A stretch of 64,000 nt of DNA, from NCBI GenBank assembly GCA_029959085.1, contig JARWIR010000043.1, positions 4,712,001-4,776,000 on the forward strand, given 5' to 3'. Source of the stretch: Nemophila menziesii. Lineage: Eukaryota; Streptophyta; Magnoliopsida; Boraginales; Hydrophyllaceae. Made by a program: the position numbers and the translations under genes. Position 1 is the stretch's first letter; each line of letters starts with the position of its first letter. Below, one piece after another: positions 11,626 through 22,478 of the stretch. Under the pieces are notes generated by a model. It was not told the origin of the DNA. It was given only the letters and a program-made list of their open reading frames with translations, and searched no databases.

Positions 11626-13139
11626 TGGTGTCGCCTAAGGTGTGATAAAATAATGTAATAAATAAGTGAAAATAAACACCCTAGGCTGAGTACGGTTCTG
11701 CAAGTATACAGATCGTATGCAAGTTTTAATGAATAAGTAGAATTCGTTCCTCAGGGACTACGAAGGTTAAGAAGAACTTATGCAACTTATCAAGTGCAGA
11801 TATAAAAGATAGAAAAGATAATACGCAAAGAAAGAAAAGGAAAATAGATTTTTATTTGGTTTTTATAAAGAGAAAACTAAACTAATAAATTAGAAGACAG
11901 AAAAATAAATAAAAGAAAAGAAGATAGTAAGAAAGTTTAGCTTGAGTAATTAGCATGTAATCCCCACTAGTTTTGCCGTTCTAAAAATGTAAGGGTGAAT
12001 TATGTAGTATTTCAATAATCGGTTCCAATTGCGCTGGGTAGTTTTAAATAGGGTTTACCTGTGTCAATAAGGAGTCCTAAGCAAACTGTTCCTGCAATTG
12101 GTAAAATAGCAATACACTAAACCATGGTGATTATCTACTTAGGTTGATTTGTCAGATCTAAACCGTACACTAGACGTTATGTGCTAAACTTGTAATTAAA
12201 CAACGTTGTCAATGGTGACCTAACTACTAGATGGTAATTCTATATGGCTGCAGTCCACAAGAACACAGAATATAAATCCAAACACATAAACAGAGAATAA
12301 AAACAATAATTCAATTTAAAACATAAAATTCTCAAATTAGATAGATGTCAATCAAACCTAGGGTTCATACATATATGCTAAAACTCAAGCTAAATAGAAT
12401 TTAGTTTATACTAAGAAAAGAAAAGAAAAGAATTACAGAATTGAAGGTTGAAGGAGACATAATTGATGCACAGCTCCTTCCAGTCTTCTCTTCTTGTTTT
12501 GTAAGCTTCCTCTTGACCTTAAGGTTTGGTCAAGGATGATTTTCTAATGTTAAGAGGCTGTATTTATAGTGTATAGGTTGACCTAATTCGTTTTCTTGAA
12601 GGAGAAGGTAATATTGGACTCCTAGCCCAACTCAAATTCGTAGCCCAAAAACATGCAATTAGCCCTGCTTTTGTTTTTGTCCTAACAGCTTCAATACTTA
12701 TCTGTTTGATGCGTATGAGTATACCAAATTCATCCTCTCAGAAAGATCTTCAACTTTTCTCTTGACCGTTTCTCCAAATTCCTCACCGATTTTAAGATAT
12801 AAGCTGATTTGTGGTCGTAGGTGCAGAAAATCAGATTTAAGGCAGGTTTTCCTTTTCCATGTTTTTAGCATTTACTTCCTTATCTTCAATTTCCATGTTT
12901 ATCTTCTTTCCTTTAGCTCTTTTAACCAACTTGGACTCTAGTTAATTACCATATATCTCTAAAGCTTCACACTAAATAAATAATTAAACCCAATATGCTT
13001 TAAAAATAATAATTAATTAATTCAAGACCCAAAATAGGAAAGTGTACCAAATCATGCAAAATTCGACCTATAAACTAATAAATACGCCTAAAATGATGTC
13101 CAAGAAATAGATCTTATTATCACAAATGAGGAGACATCA
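11626..13139 (-). repeat. 3' LTR of the Athila-like element (1514 bp)
   Basis: Begins TGGTGTCGCC and ends GAGACATCA in plus orientation. It differs from the other LTR at scattered sites and by short indels, including an 'aaaag' microsatellite near 12416-12430. The near identity points to a fairly recent insertion relative to its neighbours. Confidence 0.93.
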
Positions 13140-13829
13140 AGACCCCCAACTCAAAGTTGTATCGTCCCGATACAATAAAAATAAAGAACAGTAGGGTAGT
13201 CATATACAAGAAGAAGAAGTCGGAGGAGAATAAGAACAGAATACAATGAATGATCCTAGAGCACGATATCTAAAAAGTCTCATGTAGTAATGCTCAAGAA
13301 ATAATGCACACATAATCAACAATCCATAAATTCAAGTCCAGATTAATTTCGCAATGCCAGAAGGAGAGGATGATAACTTAGTTCATGTTAATGGCTATAG
13401 GTTGTTCATAGGTCCTAATATAGCATCCAATGTTCCACTTACCTACTACCTAATAGCTCAATTGTTTCTCCACCAAGCAGTTAGAAATCCTAAGGTCTAT
13501 GGTTATAACGTGGCTTAGGGACGGTGTGGTATATTTGGGTAATGAAAAGTGAGCTTTTGGCTCTCTCCTCACTAGCCATCAACGAATCGCCCTAGAGCTT
13601 GAGTTTTCACTCGAAGATGTTCTCACTCAACCCAGTTTATTGATGCTTTTGATTTGCATCCCCAATAATCCAAAATAAGACCTTTTGTGATGATATACAA
13701 ATTCCACTTTACCGGTCCGAATATATATTCTTTTCATATCAATTTTATCTTTTGTATAGCTATGATTCTCTTTTTGATGTTCGAGATATCACGCTATTTT
13801 TTTCATATATATATTCTTTCTTTTTATGC
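13140..13829. other. internal non-coding part of the Athila-like element
   Basis: Next to the 3' LTR, the minus strand reads 'gagttgggggtctt', a candidate polypurine tract for plus-strand priming. The remainder has no gene. Similar G-rich phrases recur near 16125-16140 and 17010, hinting at older internal rearrangement. Confidence 0.5.
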
Positions 13830-13834
13830 CCTTG

Positions 13835-15414
13835 TGGTGGTCCTTTGTGTGTTCTAAAAATAAATGTAAAAGATAATCGAACCACAACCGCAAGTGTACG
13901 GTTGTCCCAAGTAGTAATTCTGATAATCAGATTCGTTCCAAGGACGGATGGTTGATCACAATGTTTATGCAAATAGCGATTGATGCACTTAAGAAAGTAA
14001 AAGATAATAAAATGTTTGTTTGGTTTTGTTGATTATAACTAAATGAAAGATAAAATAATAATGCAAGTAAAAGATAAGACGCAGGTAAAATGTATGAAAA
14101 CGCAATATGAGATGTAGTACTTGAGAACGCAAGGATCCTCCTAATTTTACTTTCTAACTTATGTTGTTCAAGGGTTAAATCAGTCAATTACAATGGTCGG
14201 GATTCTAATATCCTTATACCCCCGTCAGGGTGGACTATAAGGCGATCCTAAAGTGTCACTAGTCCCGTCAGGGTAAATATGATCCACCGTTGGATGATTA
14301 AGATTTATTACCACATTGGCCCTAGGATTAACTAAGTTCGTCAGAATCAATAGTTTTTATCCTAGATTGAACAATTATTTCTGTACCTAAACCCCCCGTC
14401 AGGATGATCCATACGCCACATATATGGAATAGCTTAGATACTAATACCTAATTTTAGTTCGCGACTCTAAAATCAGTAAACATTCACAAATTGTCGAAAA
14501 GAGTAAAAGCCCTAATTTAATTTAATTCAATAAAAACCCAAATTCAACATTCGTTATAATAATAAAATCAAGATTCACCCATTGTTTTGTTCTCAAGCAC
14601 TAATGGAAATTTAGCTCATATTAAAATTAAAAACTAAATTAAAACAGAAAGAATTCATGTTCTTCAATTACAGAAATAAAAGATAGAACCTAATTAAGAA
14701 TCGGGTTTGGCTGTGATTTGGAGAAGATGACTTTCTCCAGCTCTAAGCTTTCTCCTTTTCCTTGCTTCTGACTTTCTCTCTGGACGCTCTCTTCTAAGGA
14801 TGATTTGATTTGAAGAATAAAATGAGAGGTGAGAAATACTGAGGTCAAAATCTCCTTTTATAAGGTTAAAAACGGATTAGGGCTTGGACCTAATAATAAA
14901 ACACTAATTAAATGTCCAAGCCCAATTTCTAAGCCCAAAATCCCGTAACTGCTGATACACCTTCACTAAAACGGCTTTTCCCGATGCGTTACAACTCCGA
15001 TTGACCTCATTCCAGTTGCTAAAGTTCCGTAACTCGATAAGGAATGATTTCTCTTCAAAGGTCAACAGCTAAATCATCGCTTAAGCACCTCGAAATCAGC
15101 AATCTAAGGCCTGGAAAATAGATTTTCAGCTCTAAAAATAATATCTTCGGGATTTATCTTCGAGTTTTGACTCTATCTCTTGATCTTTGACTTTCTCCTC
15201 GGATTCCTCTTCTAGCTAACATCTAAAACCTGTAAAATCTTCACTAAAAATACCAATATTACGCGCAAAAGCTTAATAAATAAAAAATGCTAGAAATAAA
15301 AGAGGAAAATCATATTATTGCATATTTAGTCCAAAAGTCTATCAAATTGATTAAATAAACACCAAAAATGATGTCTCCTAAGGGTCGAAAATACGAACAA
15401 TTAAGGAGACATCA
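13835..15414 (-). mobile_element. nested solo LTR (1580 bp), target duplication CCTTG
   Basis: Starts TGGTGGTCC, ends GAGACATCA, and is flanked by CCTTG at 13830-13834 and 15415-15419. It shares short ends and the 'cccgtcagggtgga' block with the other LTRs but is clearly a different subfamily. No internal retrotransposon sequence accompanies it, which fits recombination between two LTRs after insertion. Confidence 0.9.
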
Positions 15415-15419
15415 CCTTG

Positions 15420-16270
15420 TTAGCAAATTTAGCTCGTAGCTTCTTTTTCATTCACCATTACCCCGGTAAAGGGTTACAATAATAACTTTTTCATCATCAA
15501 TAAAATCACAATTACAAATTACCAAACCCAATGTTCCCTAATGATGAAACCCTCCACCCCAAACTCAAGCTCTAAAATGACTTGTTTCAGGTTTTGCGAT
15601 TCGAGTGCGGGTCATATAGATAAGTCTTACAAACTAAGGGTATGGATTATAATGTGTTTCAATAAAAGGCTTTAGAAAGGCTCAGAGGGGCTAAGACGGA
15701 TAAATAATAACAATAATCAAATAAAAGGGTGAGAAAGTATAAAAGGCTTCAAGTGGCTTCAATATGAAAGAACTGCCTTATTTATTTTTCTAACTACCGG
15801 ATTTTGTTACTTTTTCATTACTAGTTCATAGATAAGCGGGTTTTCAACTAATTTCAAACCTCACGTTCTACACACCAAATAACTCTCCCTAAGTTTCAAC
15901 ATAACTTCTTAGCATTGCTCATTAACTTTTCTATCTTTTATTTCCTGTTTTCATACATACATACTAAACATACTTGTGACATCTTTCAAAAAAAACATAC
16001 TACTTACTATCATTGACCTAATTAAATCATGCTCAAATAGGTACATTCAACATATTCCATGCCTAATTCAACCCAAAAAAATTTAAATTTTATGAAAAAA
16101 AACAAAAAGGAAGATGAGGACAACGAATCCCCACCCCCAACTCAGAAATGAGTCGTGTCCCCACGACTCGAAAAAGACTCAAGAAAGAATAAAATTTAAA
16201 ATTAGCATACATATTGCACATAAATAAATGGTAGGGAAGAAAGAAAACATACTCTTCGAGGCTATTACCT
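15420..16270. other. internal non-coding part of the Athila-like element
   Basis: No gene is recognised. The minus strand has a G-rich phrase near 16125-16140 and the plus strand has short CT-rich tracts. Confidence 0.4.
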
Positions 16271-16274
16271 CGCC

Positions 16275-17000
16275 TTATCGACATCCAAGATAGGATTTTG
16301 TTGGATTTTGCTTTAATTGCTCACGAAGTGTTATGAGGTACTCCTTTTCTTCTTTTGAAAGTTGTGTAATTACTCTCAAAACTTTAATGATCCAAGCATT
16401 GTCAATATTGTTACTCATCTTAAACTCATGTGTTTCTTCTTCACCCAACTTCTTATTCGTTTTCCGATCAAGACACGTGATCATAGTAGGATATTGCATT
16501 AAATAACGACATGGGAGAGACCGAATATCGTATCACCTCCTCATAGATCAACCGTGCCACATCCTCTTCTTCTCCTCACCAAATACAATTCACAACGAGA
16601 ACGCCTTACCATTAACGTAGACCAACCCAATCTCTCCAAATCTCCACGAATCTTCTTGTATTCTCCTTCATCAACTTCTTCTTCAAATACTTTCTCATAA
16701 GCAAAAGGTAGTTCCTTTAATTGTTTCTTCGGAGAAGCTATCATGGCCATTGAAGCTTTCTCTTTTTTTTTTGGGTGTAGAGTCTCCGAATTGGAGAGGT
16801 TGTGTTGTTTTCTTCACTAAAGCTGGAACCTTTTTGCCCATTGAATCAAACACAGCTAGCTGACCTCTCTTCTCTTGACTTGTTTTACCCTTTGAATTGG
16901 AACTAGGACTTTTCTCACTTGATTTATTCTCAATTAAATCCAATACCTTGTTTTTCTTCATCTCCCTCTTGTTAGCTAATATTTTTGTTCTATTAGTCAT
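16275..17000 (-). pseudogene. additional retrotransposon ORF, frameshifted
   Basis: Three minus-strand frames follow one another: 17000-16695 (lysine- and serine-rich, begins MTNRTKILANK), 16750-16541 (LKELPFAYEKVFEEEVDEGE...) and 16499-16275 (MITCLDRKTNKKLGEEE...). They look like one ancestral protein of roughly 230 residues broken by a slip in a run of eight T (about 16767-16774) and by stops. Extra ORFs at this place are common in Athila/Tat-lineage elements. The third piece is loosely reminiscent of the 'putative plant transposon protein' domain. I cannot confirm the family by eye. Confidence 0.45.
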
Positions 17001-17435
17001 CTTCAGTTGACCCCCAACTCAAAGCTTTAACAACTCTTGAAATTTGAACTTTTGAATTTTTGGTTGAACAAGCTTGATTTGGCTTAGAAAAGGTGAATTG
17101 ATGATGAATCTCTATGTGGGTAAGGTGAATTCTTGATGGATTGGCTTGGATTTAAGAAATTGTATGATGAATTTTGAAAATTTGAGCTCTTGATTCTTCA
17201 ATTTAATGTGTTTGGTGAGAATTGGGTGCTTGAATCTCCTTTGTAATGATGTGGAGAGAAGATTTGATGTGTTTTTCTTGATGATTGGGTAGTGTTTTGA
17301 TGATTGGTGAAGGTTTTTATGAGCGTTAATGGAGTTGGGAGAGGTTTGGAGAAGAAAGAGAGGCTTAAGGATTTGTAAATTCGGAATAATACCTAATATC
17401 CCTCTTTTATAAGCTTTAAAACGCAATTTTCTCTC

Positions 17436-17700
17436 TCCAGCGGCTACCTGCGGTATACCGGGGCTATGGTCCGGTATACCGGACCTTCTGCTCTTCGAAA
17501 ATTTTAGTCCTCGTCAAAAAACACGAATCTCCTACTCGTGATACGGGTTTTTGATCCCGCGGTATACCGGGGCTGAGGCGCGGTATGCCGGATCTGAGGT
17601 CCAGATTTTTTTCTTCTAGGCATAAAACCCGAGTCACCTACCCGTAGCACGGGTTTTCTTCTCTGCGGTATACCGGGGCTGAGGCGCGGTATACCAGACT
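17436..17700. repeat. CGGTATACCG dyad array inside the Athila-like element
   Basis: At least five copies of the 10-bp palindrome CGGTATACCG or close variants occur in paired form: 'gcggtataccggggct' then 'g(g/c)(t/g)c(c)ggtataccgga'. Each pair is separated from the next by a stretch ending in 'cccgtagcacgggttttt' or similar. It is the counterpart of the array at 1-410. Confidence 0.75.
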
Positions 17701-18099
17701 AAGGGTCTGATTTTTCCGAAAAATTTCGTTTTCTCCTCCCGGACTCGATTTCTCCAATACCTAAGCATCAAAAACACTAATAACTTTCTCAAATATGCAA
17801 TATCAACTAAAAAAACTAAACTAAACATAAACTAAAAACGTAAAAATACGAAAACATAAAAGAAACTACGGGTTGTATCTCGTATAGCACTTTCATTTAA
17901 CTTCTTTTAAAGTTAGACGCGTTACCTCGATTACGAATGACGAAATTTCCACCCCTTGCCTCTAATTCCCACGAACTTTTTCAGCTCGATTCTTCATAAT
18001 CATGGAAGGTGTCATCCATGAATTCGTGGGAAGGGGTGTGTCTGGTGGTAACTCTATTTTATTTGTAGCATTACACTCCTCTGGCAATCCATTCATCTC

Positions 18100-19114
18100 T
18101 TAGGTTTCTAGACTTCGTTTGTTAGAAAGAATGTCCTTCATGAACTTACCATATTTTGACATTCTTGTTAGAGTTTCTACAAACGGGATGTTGATTTTTA
18201 ACTCGTTCACCATGTCAAAGAACTTCTTGAATTCTTTTTCATTGTTCTGATTTCTGACATGTGACGGGAATGGTGGAGGAGGACGTGTGTTGGTTACCAC
18301 TGGGCTCTCTTTCATTTCTGGTCTCTTCTCTGGGACACTCGTTTGTTCAATTACCTCTCCAACCTTGTTTTCAATTGTTTCTTCAACCACTTTTTCAGGA
18401 ATAGAGGTTGGTTCTGGTTCTATTCTAGGTGGAGGTAATTGTTTTTCACTTTGTAATTCAACTGCATGACAAACATTGTTTTCTGGAGCACTAGTATCAC
18501 TTCGGAGTTGCCTTTCTGCAAAGATTTGAAATTTATTCACCATTTTTTTGCTCAATATTCTTAAGCGCCTTGAATGATTTTTCGCTTCTTTTCTCATTTT
18601 CTTCCATTAAGTTCATCATCTTAGCCATGCTTGAAGTCAAACTCGAAGGTTGCTCTTGTATGGTTTGCTGCATTGAATAGGAAAGTGGTTCTTGGTAAGC
18701 TTCCTTATAAATCGGTGCTTCTTGATAGATAGGTTGTGGAGGATGATAAGATTGTGGTCGCGGTTGATAATATGTCTGTTGATTTTTGACCCAATTATAA
18801 TTCTGTGGGGGCTGATAATCAACATAATTTCCTTGAGATTGATAATAACCATCATAATAATGGTTTCTCTGATAAGGTATGAAGGAAATTGAAGCTGGAT
18901 TATTCATGCGATTTTCCTACGAGTGATTTTTTGCTCCACAACAAGGACATGAAGGTGCGGTATGTACTAGATTTTCCTGAGCTAGTTTTCGCGCTTGTTC
19001 TCGTAATTCCTCAAGTTGTTGGTTTAACTCTTTGAGCTTTAGAGATTCTAAAATCTCTTTTTGTTTTTCTGATTTAATCGGCCAACTTCTCTTGGTTTCA
19101 AGAACGTACTCCAT
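18100..19114 (-). pseudogene. gag C-terminal half of the Athila-like element
   Basis: Overlapping minus-strand frames (19114-18917, 18907-18533, 18597-18100) align in order with the plus-strand gag at 52090-53130. They share a coiled-coil-like ELNQQLEELREQARKLAQ, a CPCC/CCGAKNH zinc-knuckle-like stretch, a Y/Q/P-rich region with repeated 'QPIYQEAP', an acidic 'EPEPTSIPEKVVEETIE' segment, and 'KFMKDILSNKRSLET' at the end. The N-terminal capsid part present in the other copy (51491-52060) is missing: the primer-site leader joins directly to 'SFVLLDPTEA' upstream of 19114. Frameshifts separate the pieces, so no full gag is made. Confidence 0.85.
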
Positions 19115-19276
19115 AATTAGCTTCTGTAGGATCTAATAATACAAAACTTTCCTTTCCTAATAAATATGCTCTTGCCTGGAAAAAAATCTGTAAAACAAAA
19201 ACTAAAAAGAAAAGCGTAAAATAGAACTAACTAAAATATAAGCACTAGATAATTGCACAAGGACTAACGATGTAGT

Positions 19277-19293
19277 CCCCGACATCGGCGCCA
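19277..19293 (-). promoter_or_regulatory. primer binding site, tRNA-Asp type
   Basis: On the minus strand TGGCGCCGATGTCGGGG, six bases from the LTR end. It resembles the complement of the plant tRNA-Asp 3' end (TGGCGCCGTTGCCGGGG), as is usual for Athila-lineage elements, and fixes the element's direction. Confidence 0.85.
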
Positions 19294-19299
19294 AAAACT

Positions 19300-20792
19300 T
19301 GGTGTCGCCTAAGGTGTGATAAAATAATGTAATAAATAAGTGCAAATAAACACCCTAGGCTGAGCACGGTTCTGCAAGTATACAGATCGTATGCAAGTTT
19401 TAATGGTAGAATTCGTTCCTCAGGGACTACGAAGGTTAAGAAGAAATTATGCAACTTATCAAGTGCAGATATAAAAGATAGAAAAGATATACGCAAAGAA
19501 AGAAAGGGAAAATAGATTTTTATTTGGTTTTTATAAAGAAAAAACTAAACTAATAAATTAAAAGACAAAAAAATAAATAAAAGAAAAGAAGATAGTATGA
19601 AAGTTTAGCTTGAGTAATTAGCATGTAATCCCTACTAGTTTTGCCGTTCTAAACATGTAAGGGTGAATTATGTAGTATTTCAATAATCGGTTCCAATTGC
19701 GCTAGGTAGTTTTAAATAGGGTTTACCTGTGTCAATAAGGAGTCCTAAGCAAACTGTTCCTGCAATTGGTAAAATAGCAATATACTAAACCATGGTGATT
19801 ATCTAGTTAGGTTGATTTGTCAGATCTAAACCGTACACTAGACGTTATGTGCTAAACTTGTAATTAAACACCGTTGTCAATGGTGACCTAACTACTAGAT
19901 GGTAATTCTATATGGCTGCAGTCCACAAGAACACAGAATATAAATCCAAACACATAAACAGAGAATAAAAACAATAATTCAATTTAAAACATAAAATTCT
20001 CAAATTAGATAGATGTCAATCGAACCTAGGGTTCATACATATATGCTAAAACTCAAGCCAAATAGAATTTAGTTTATACTAAGAATTACAGAATTGAAGG
20101 TTGAAGGAGACATAATTGATGCACAGCTCCTTCCAGAGTTCTCTTCTTGTGTTGTAAGCTTCCTCTTGACCTTAAGGTTTGGTCAAGGATGATTTTCTAA
20201 TGTTAAGAGGCTGTATTTATAGTGTATAGGTTGACCTAATTCGTTTTCTTGAAGGAGAAGGTAATATTGGACTCCTAGCCCAACTCAAATTCGTGGCCCA
20301 AAAACATGCAATCAGACCCGCTTTTGTTTTGGTCCTAGAAACTTCAATACTTATCCGTTTGATGAGTATGAGTATACCAAATTCATCGCCTCGGAAAGAT
20401 CTTCAACTTTTCTCTTGACCGTTTCTCCAAATTCCTCACCGATTTTAAGATATAAGCTGATTTGTGGTCGTAGGTGCAGAAATTCAGATTTAAGGCAGGT
20501 TTTCCTTTTCCATGTTTTTAGCTTTTACTTCCTTATCTTCAATTTCCATGTTTATCTTCTTTCCTTTAGCTCTTTTAACCAACTTGGACTCTAATTGATT
20601 ACCATATATCTCTAAAGCTTCACACTAAATAAATAATTAAACCCAATATGCTCTAAAAATAATAATTAATGAATTCAAGACCCAAAATAGGAAAGTGTAC
20701 TAAATCATGCAAAATTCGACCTATAAACTAATAAATACGCCTAAAATGATGTCTCAGAAATAGATTTTATTATCACAAATGAGGAGACATCA
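19300..20792 (-). repeat. 5' LTR of the Athila-like element (1493 bp)
   Basis: Partner of 11626-13139. It adjoins the primer site, so transcription would start within it on the minus strand. Confidence 0.93.
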
Positions 20793-20797
20793 CTCAT
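20793..20797. repeat. target site duplication CTCAT (right)
   Basis: Second copy of the 5-bp duplication made by the LTR-element insertion. Confidence 0.95.
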
Positions 20798-21335
20798 GCA
20801 ACAGATGTATGATCGTTCAGTCGAGGGTGCGGCTTGGACAACAGTTTTTTCACCCAAAGCAACCGTCGTTTACGAAATTAAGTTTGACTATGCACGTGCC
20901 TGGTTCGTTCTGCGGTCAAGCGAATCATCATTTGAATTTCTCTCTGATCCTAATATGGTAGTTGACATTATCGCGCAGACTTGCTCGTGTGGTAAATGGC
21001 AGGTAAAATATTTCCCATGTGTTCATGTCGTTGCTGCTACCGAGATTGCCTCACCTGGCCTGCCATATGCATACACCGACAGTTATTGGCACGTGGCAAG
21101 CTTCCAATCAACCTATTCCAGGAGCATTCCAGCATTGTCTACGTTCACAAACCAAACCAAGGCTGACGGTGATTTGGTTGTAAACCCACATGTGTATAAA
21201 GCTCAACCTGGAAAACCCAAAAAGAAAAGATTCCCATCCGAAGGGGAGCGCACAGAATCGTCACAACGTCGTATGTGCGGCGGTTGCCACACATACACTT
21301 ATCATAACCGTTCGACATTCCCAAACAAACGTTGA
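20798..21335 (+). pseudogene. Kaonashi-type MULE transposase, 3' part (SWIM finger)
   Basis: Continues the exon cut at 11625 in the same frame (..RVLLM | QQMYDRSV..). It contains the SWIM zinc finger, CSCGKWQVKYFPCVH, with the expected C-x-C-xn-C-x-H spacing, thought to help Mutator-like transposases bind DNA. A basic tail with KPKKKRFPSEGE (nuclear-import-like) follows, then a CxxC piece (CGGC) before the stop at 21333. The C-terminal part itself has no inactivating change; the gene is disabled by the 9.2-kb insertion. Confidence 0.88.
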
Positions 21336-22478
21336 AATCATTCCGCGGTTTTTTCCAGTTTGTTTTCGTCTTCTCCATTAATAAGCGATTGCTTTTGCAC
21401 GCATCCCAGTTACATTGTTAAACGTTTAATCCATGATTAGGTTTATTATCAGATTTCATTAAGTTGTTTGATTTATGCAATAATGAACTGGATGTTTTAT
21501 TTACTTGGTTTTTAGTTACTTTTTGTTTTCTGCAGCATCTGAATTTCATTACATAAACCAGTAAAGTTATTTGGCATACCATCATGAGTAACTTGTTACA
21601 AATTTAACCACAACCCATCTGGTTTACATTTCACACCATCATATTGGTACACCATCATATTGGTACACCATCACTCAACACTATCACACCACTGATTTCT
21701 ATTGACACACCATCATGCGTCATGCTCACACCATCAAGTGGTAATGTCAAACACTCAACCTATTTAACCCATCAAATCTAACTAACATACCATTATGATT
21801 ACTTATTCATCTTTAACTATTAACCCATTTAGTTTCACACTTCCACCATCAATCACCACTATCCACCACCAAATGTTATGCACACACCAACATCTGTCAA
21901 ACTCAGACCATCAAGGGACACTATCAAACCATCAGATTATTAAACCATCTAGTTTAACTAGCTCATCTAAATGATACACCACCCCTCAACACTATTACAC
22001 CACAAACTTTCAATGTCACACCATCATTTGACAAACTCACACCATCAAGTGTCAAACCATCAGATTATTAGCCATCTAGTTCAAATATCCAAACATCTGA
22101 AAGGTACACCACCACTAAACACTATCACACCACTAAGGTGTTCTGTCACACCACCATTTGACAAACACACACCATCAGTTGACACCATACAGTTATATCA
22201 TCACACCTACAAACACAACATTCACACCATCCACCAACATAACAACAGAACTGAAAGTTTCTTTATATGCAAAGTACTTAAGTAAAACTAACACATTCAT
22301 TCATACAATTACAGATATTGCAACATAAACATCACAAATAACTAAACTATTCAATACATTTTCATAAATATCCATATTCAAAACAATCGTTAACGTTTTA
22401 AATCATAGTTTTACATCAACACAATAAGTTCTGAAACTTGAAATAAGTTATACATGCGAAATACGGAAAAAACAATAT
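21336..22478. repeat. CACCATC-rich degenerate repeat between convergent genes
   Basis: From about 21590 to 22250 the plus strand is a loose array of 'cacaccatca', 'accatcatattggtac' and 'accacca' phrases, with irregular spacing and strong C-over-G skew. It lies between the 3' ends of the transposase and Ulp1-like genes, where both transcription units would end. No coding capacity is credible. Confidence 0.7.

Larger units (their letters stand above)
11626..20792 (-). mobile_element. non-autonomous Ty3/Athila-like LTR retrotransposon, 9.2 kb
   Basis: Two near-identical LTRs (11626-13139 and 19300-20792) start TGGTG and end ACATCA on the plus strand and are flanked by CTCAT. The primer site lies beside the right LTR on the minus strand, so the element is transcribed leftward. 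Its interior holds only the C-terminal half of gag plus a protease-proximal piece, a second short ORF, a dyad-motif repeat and long non-coding stretches. No reverse transcriptase, RNase H or integrase is present. It needs proteins from a relative, such as the family at 49804. A solo LTR is nested in it at 13835-15414. Confidence 0.93.

Noticed and set aside
16695..17000. env-like gene of the Athila-type element
   Set aside because: The lysine/serine-rich ORF has no signal peptide or membrane segment, so envelope identity is not supported.
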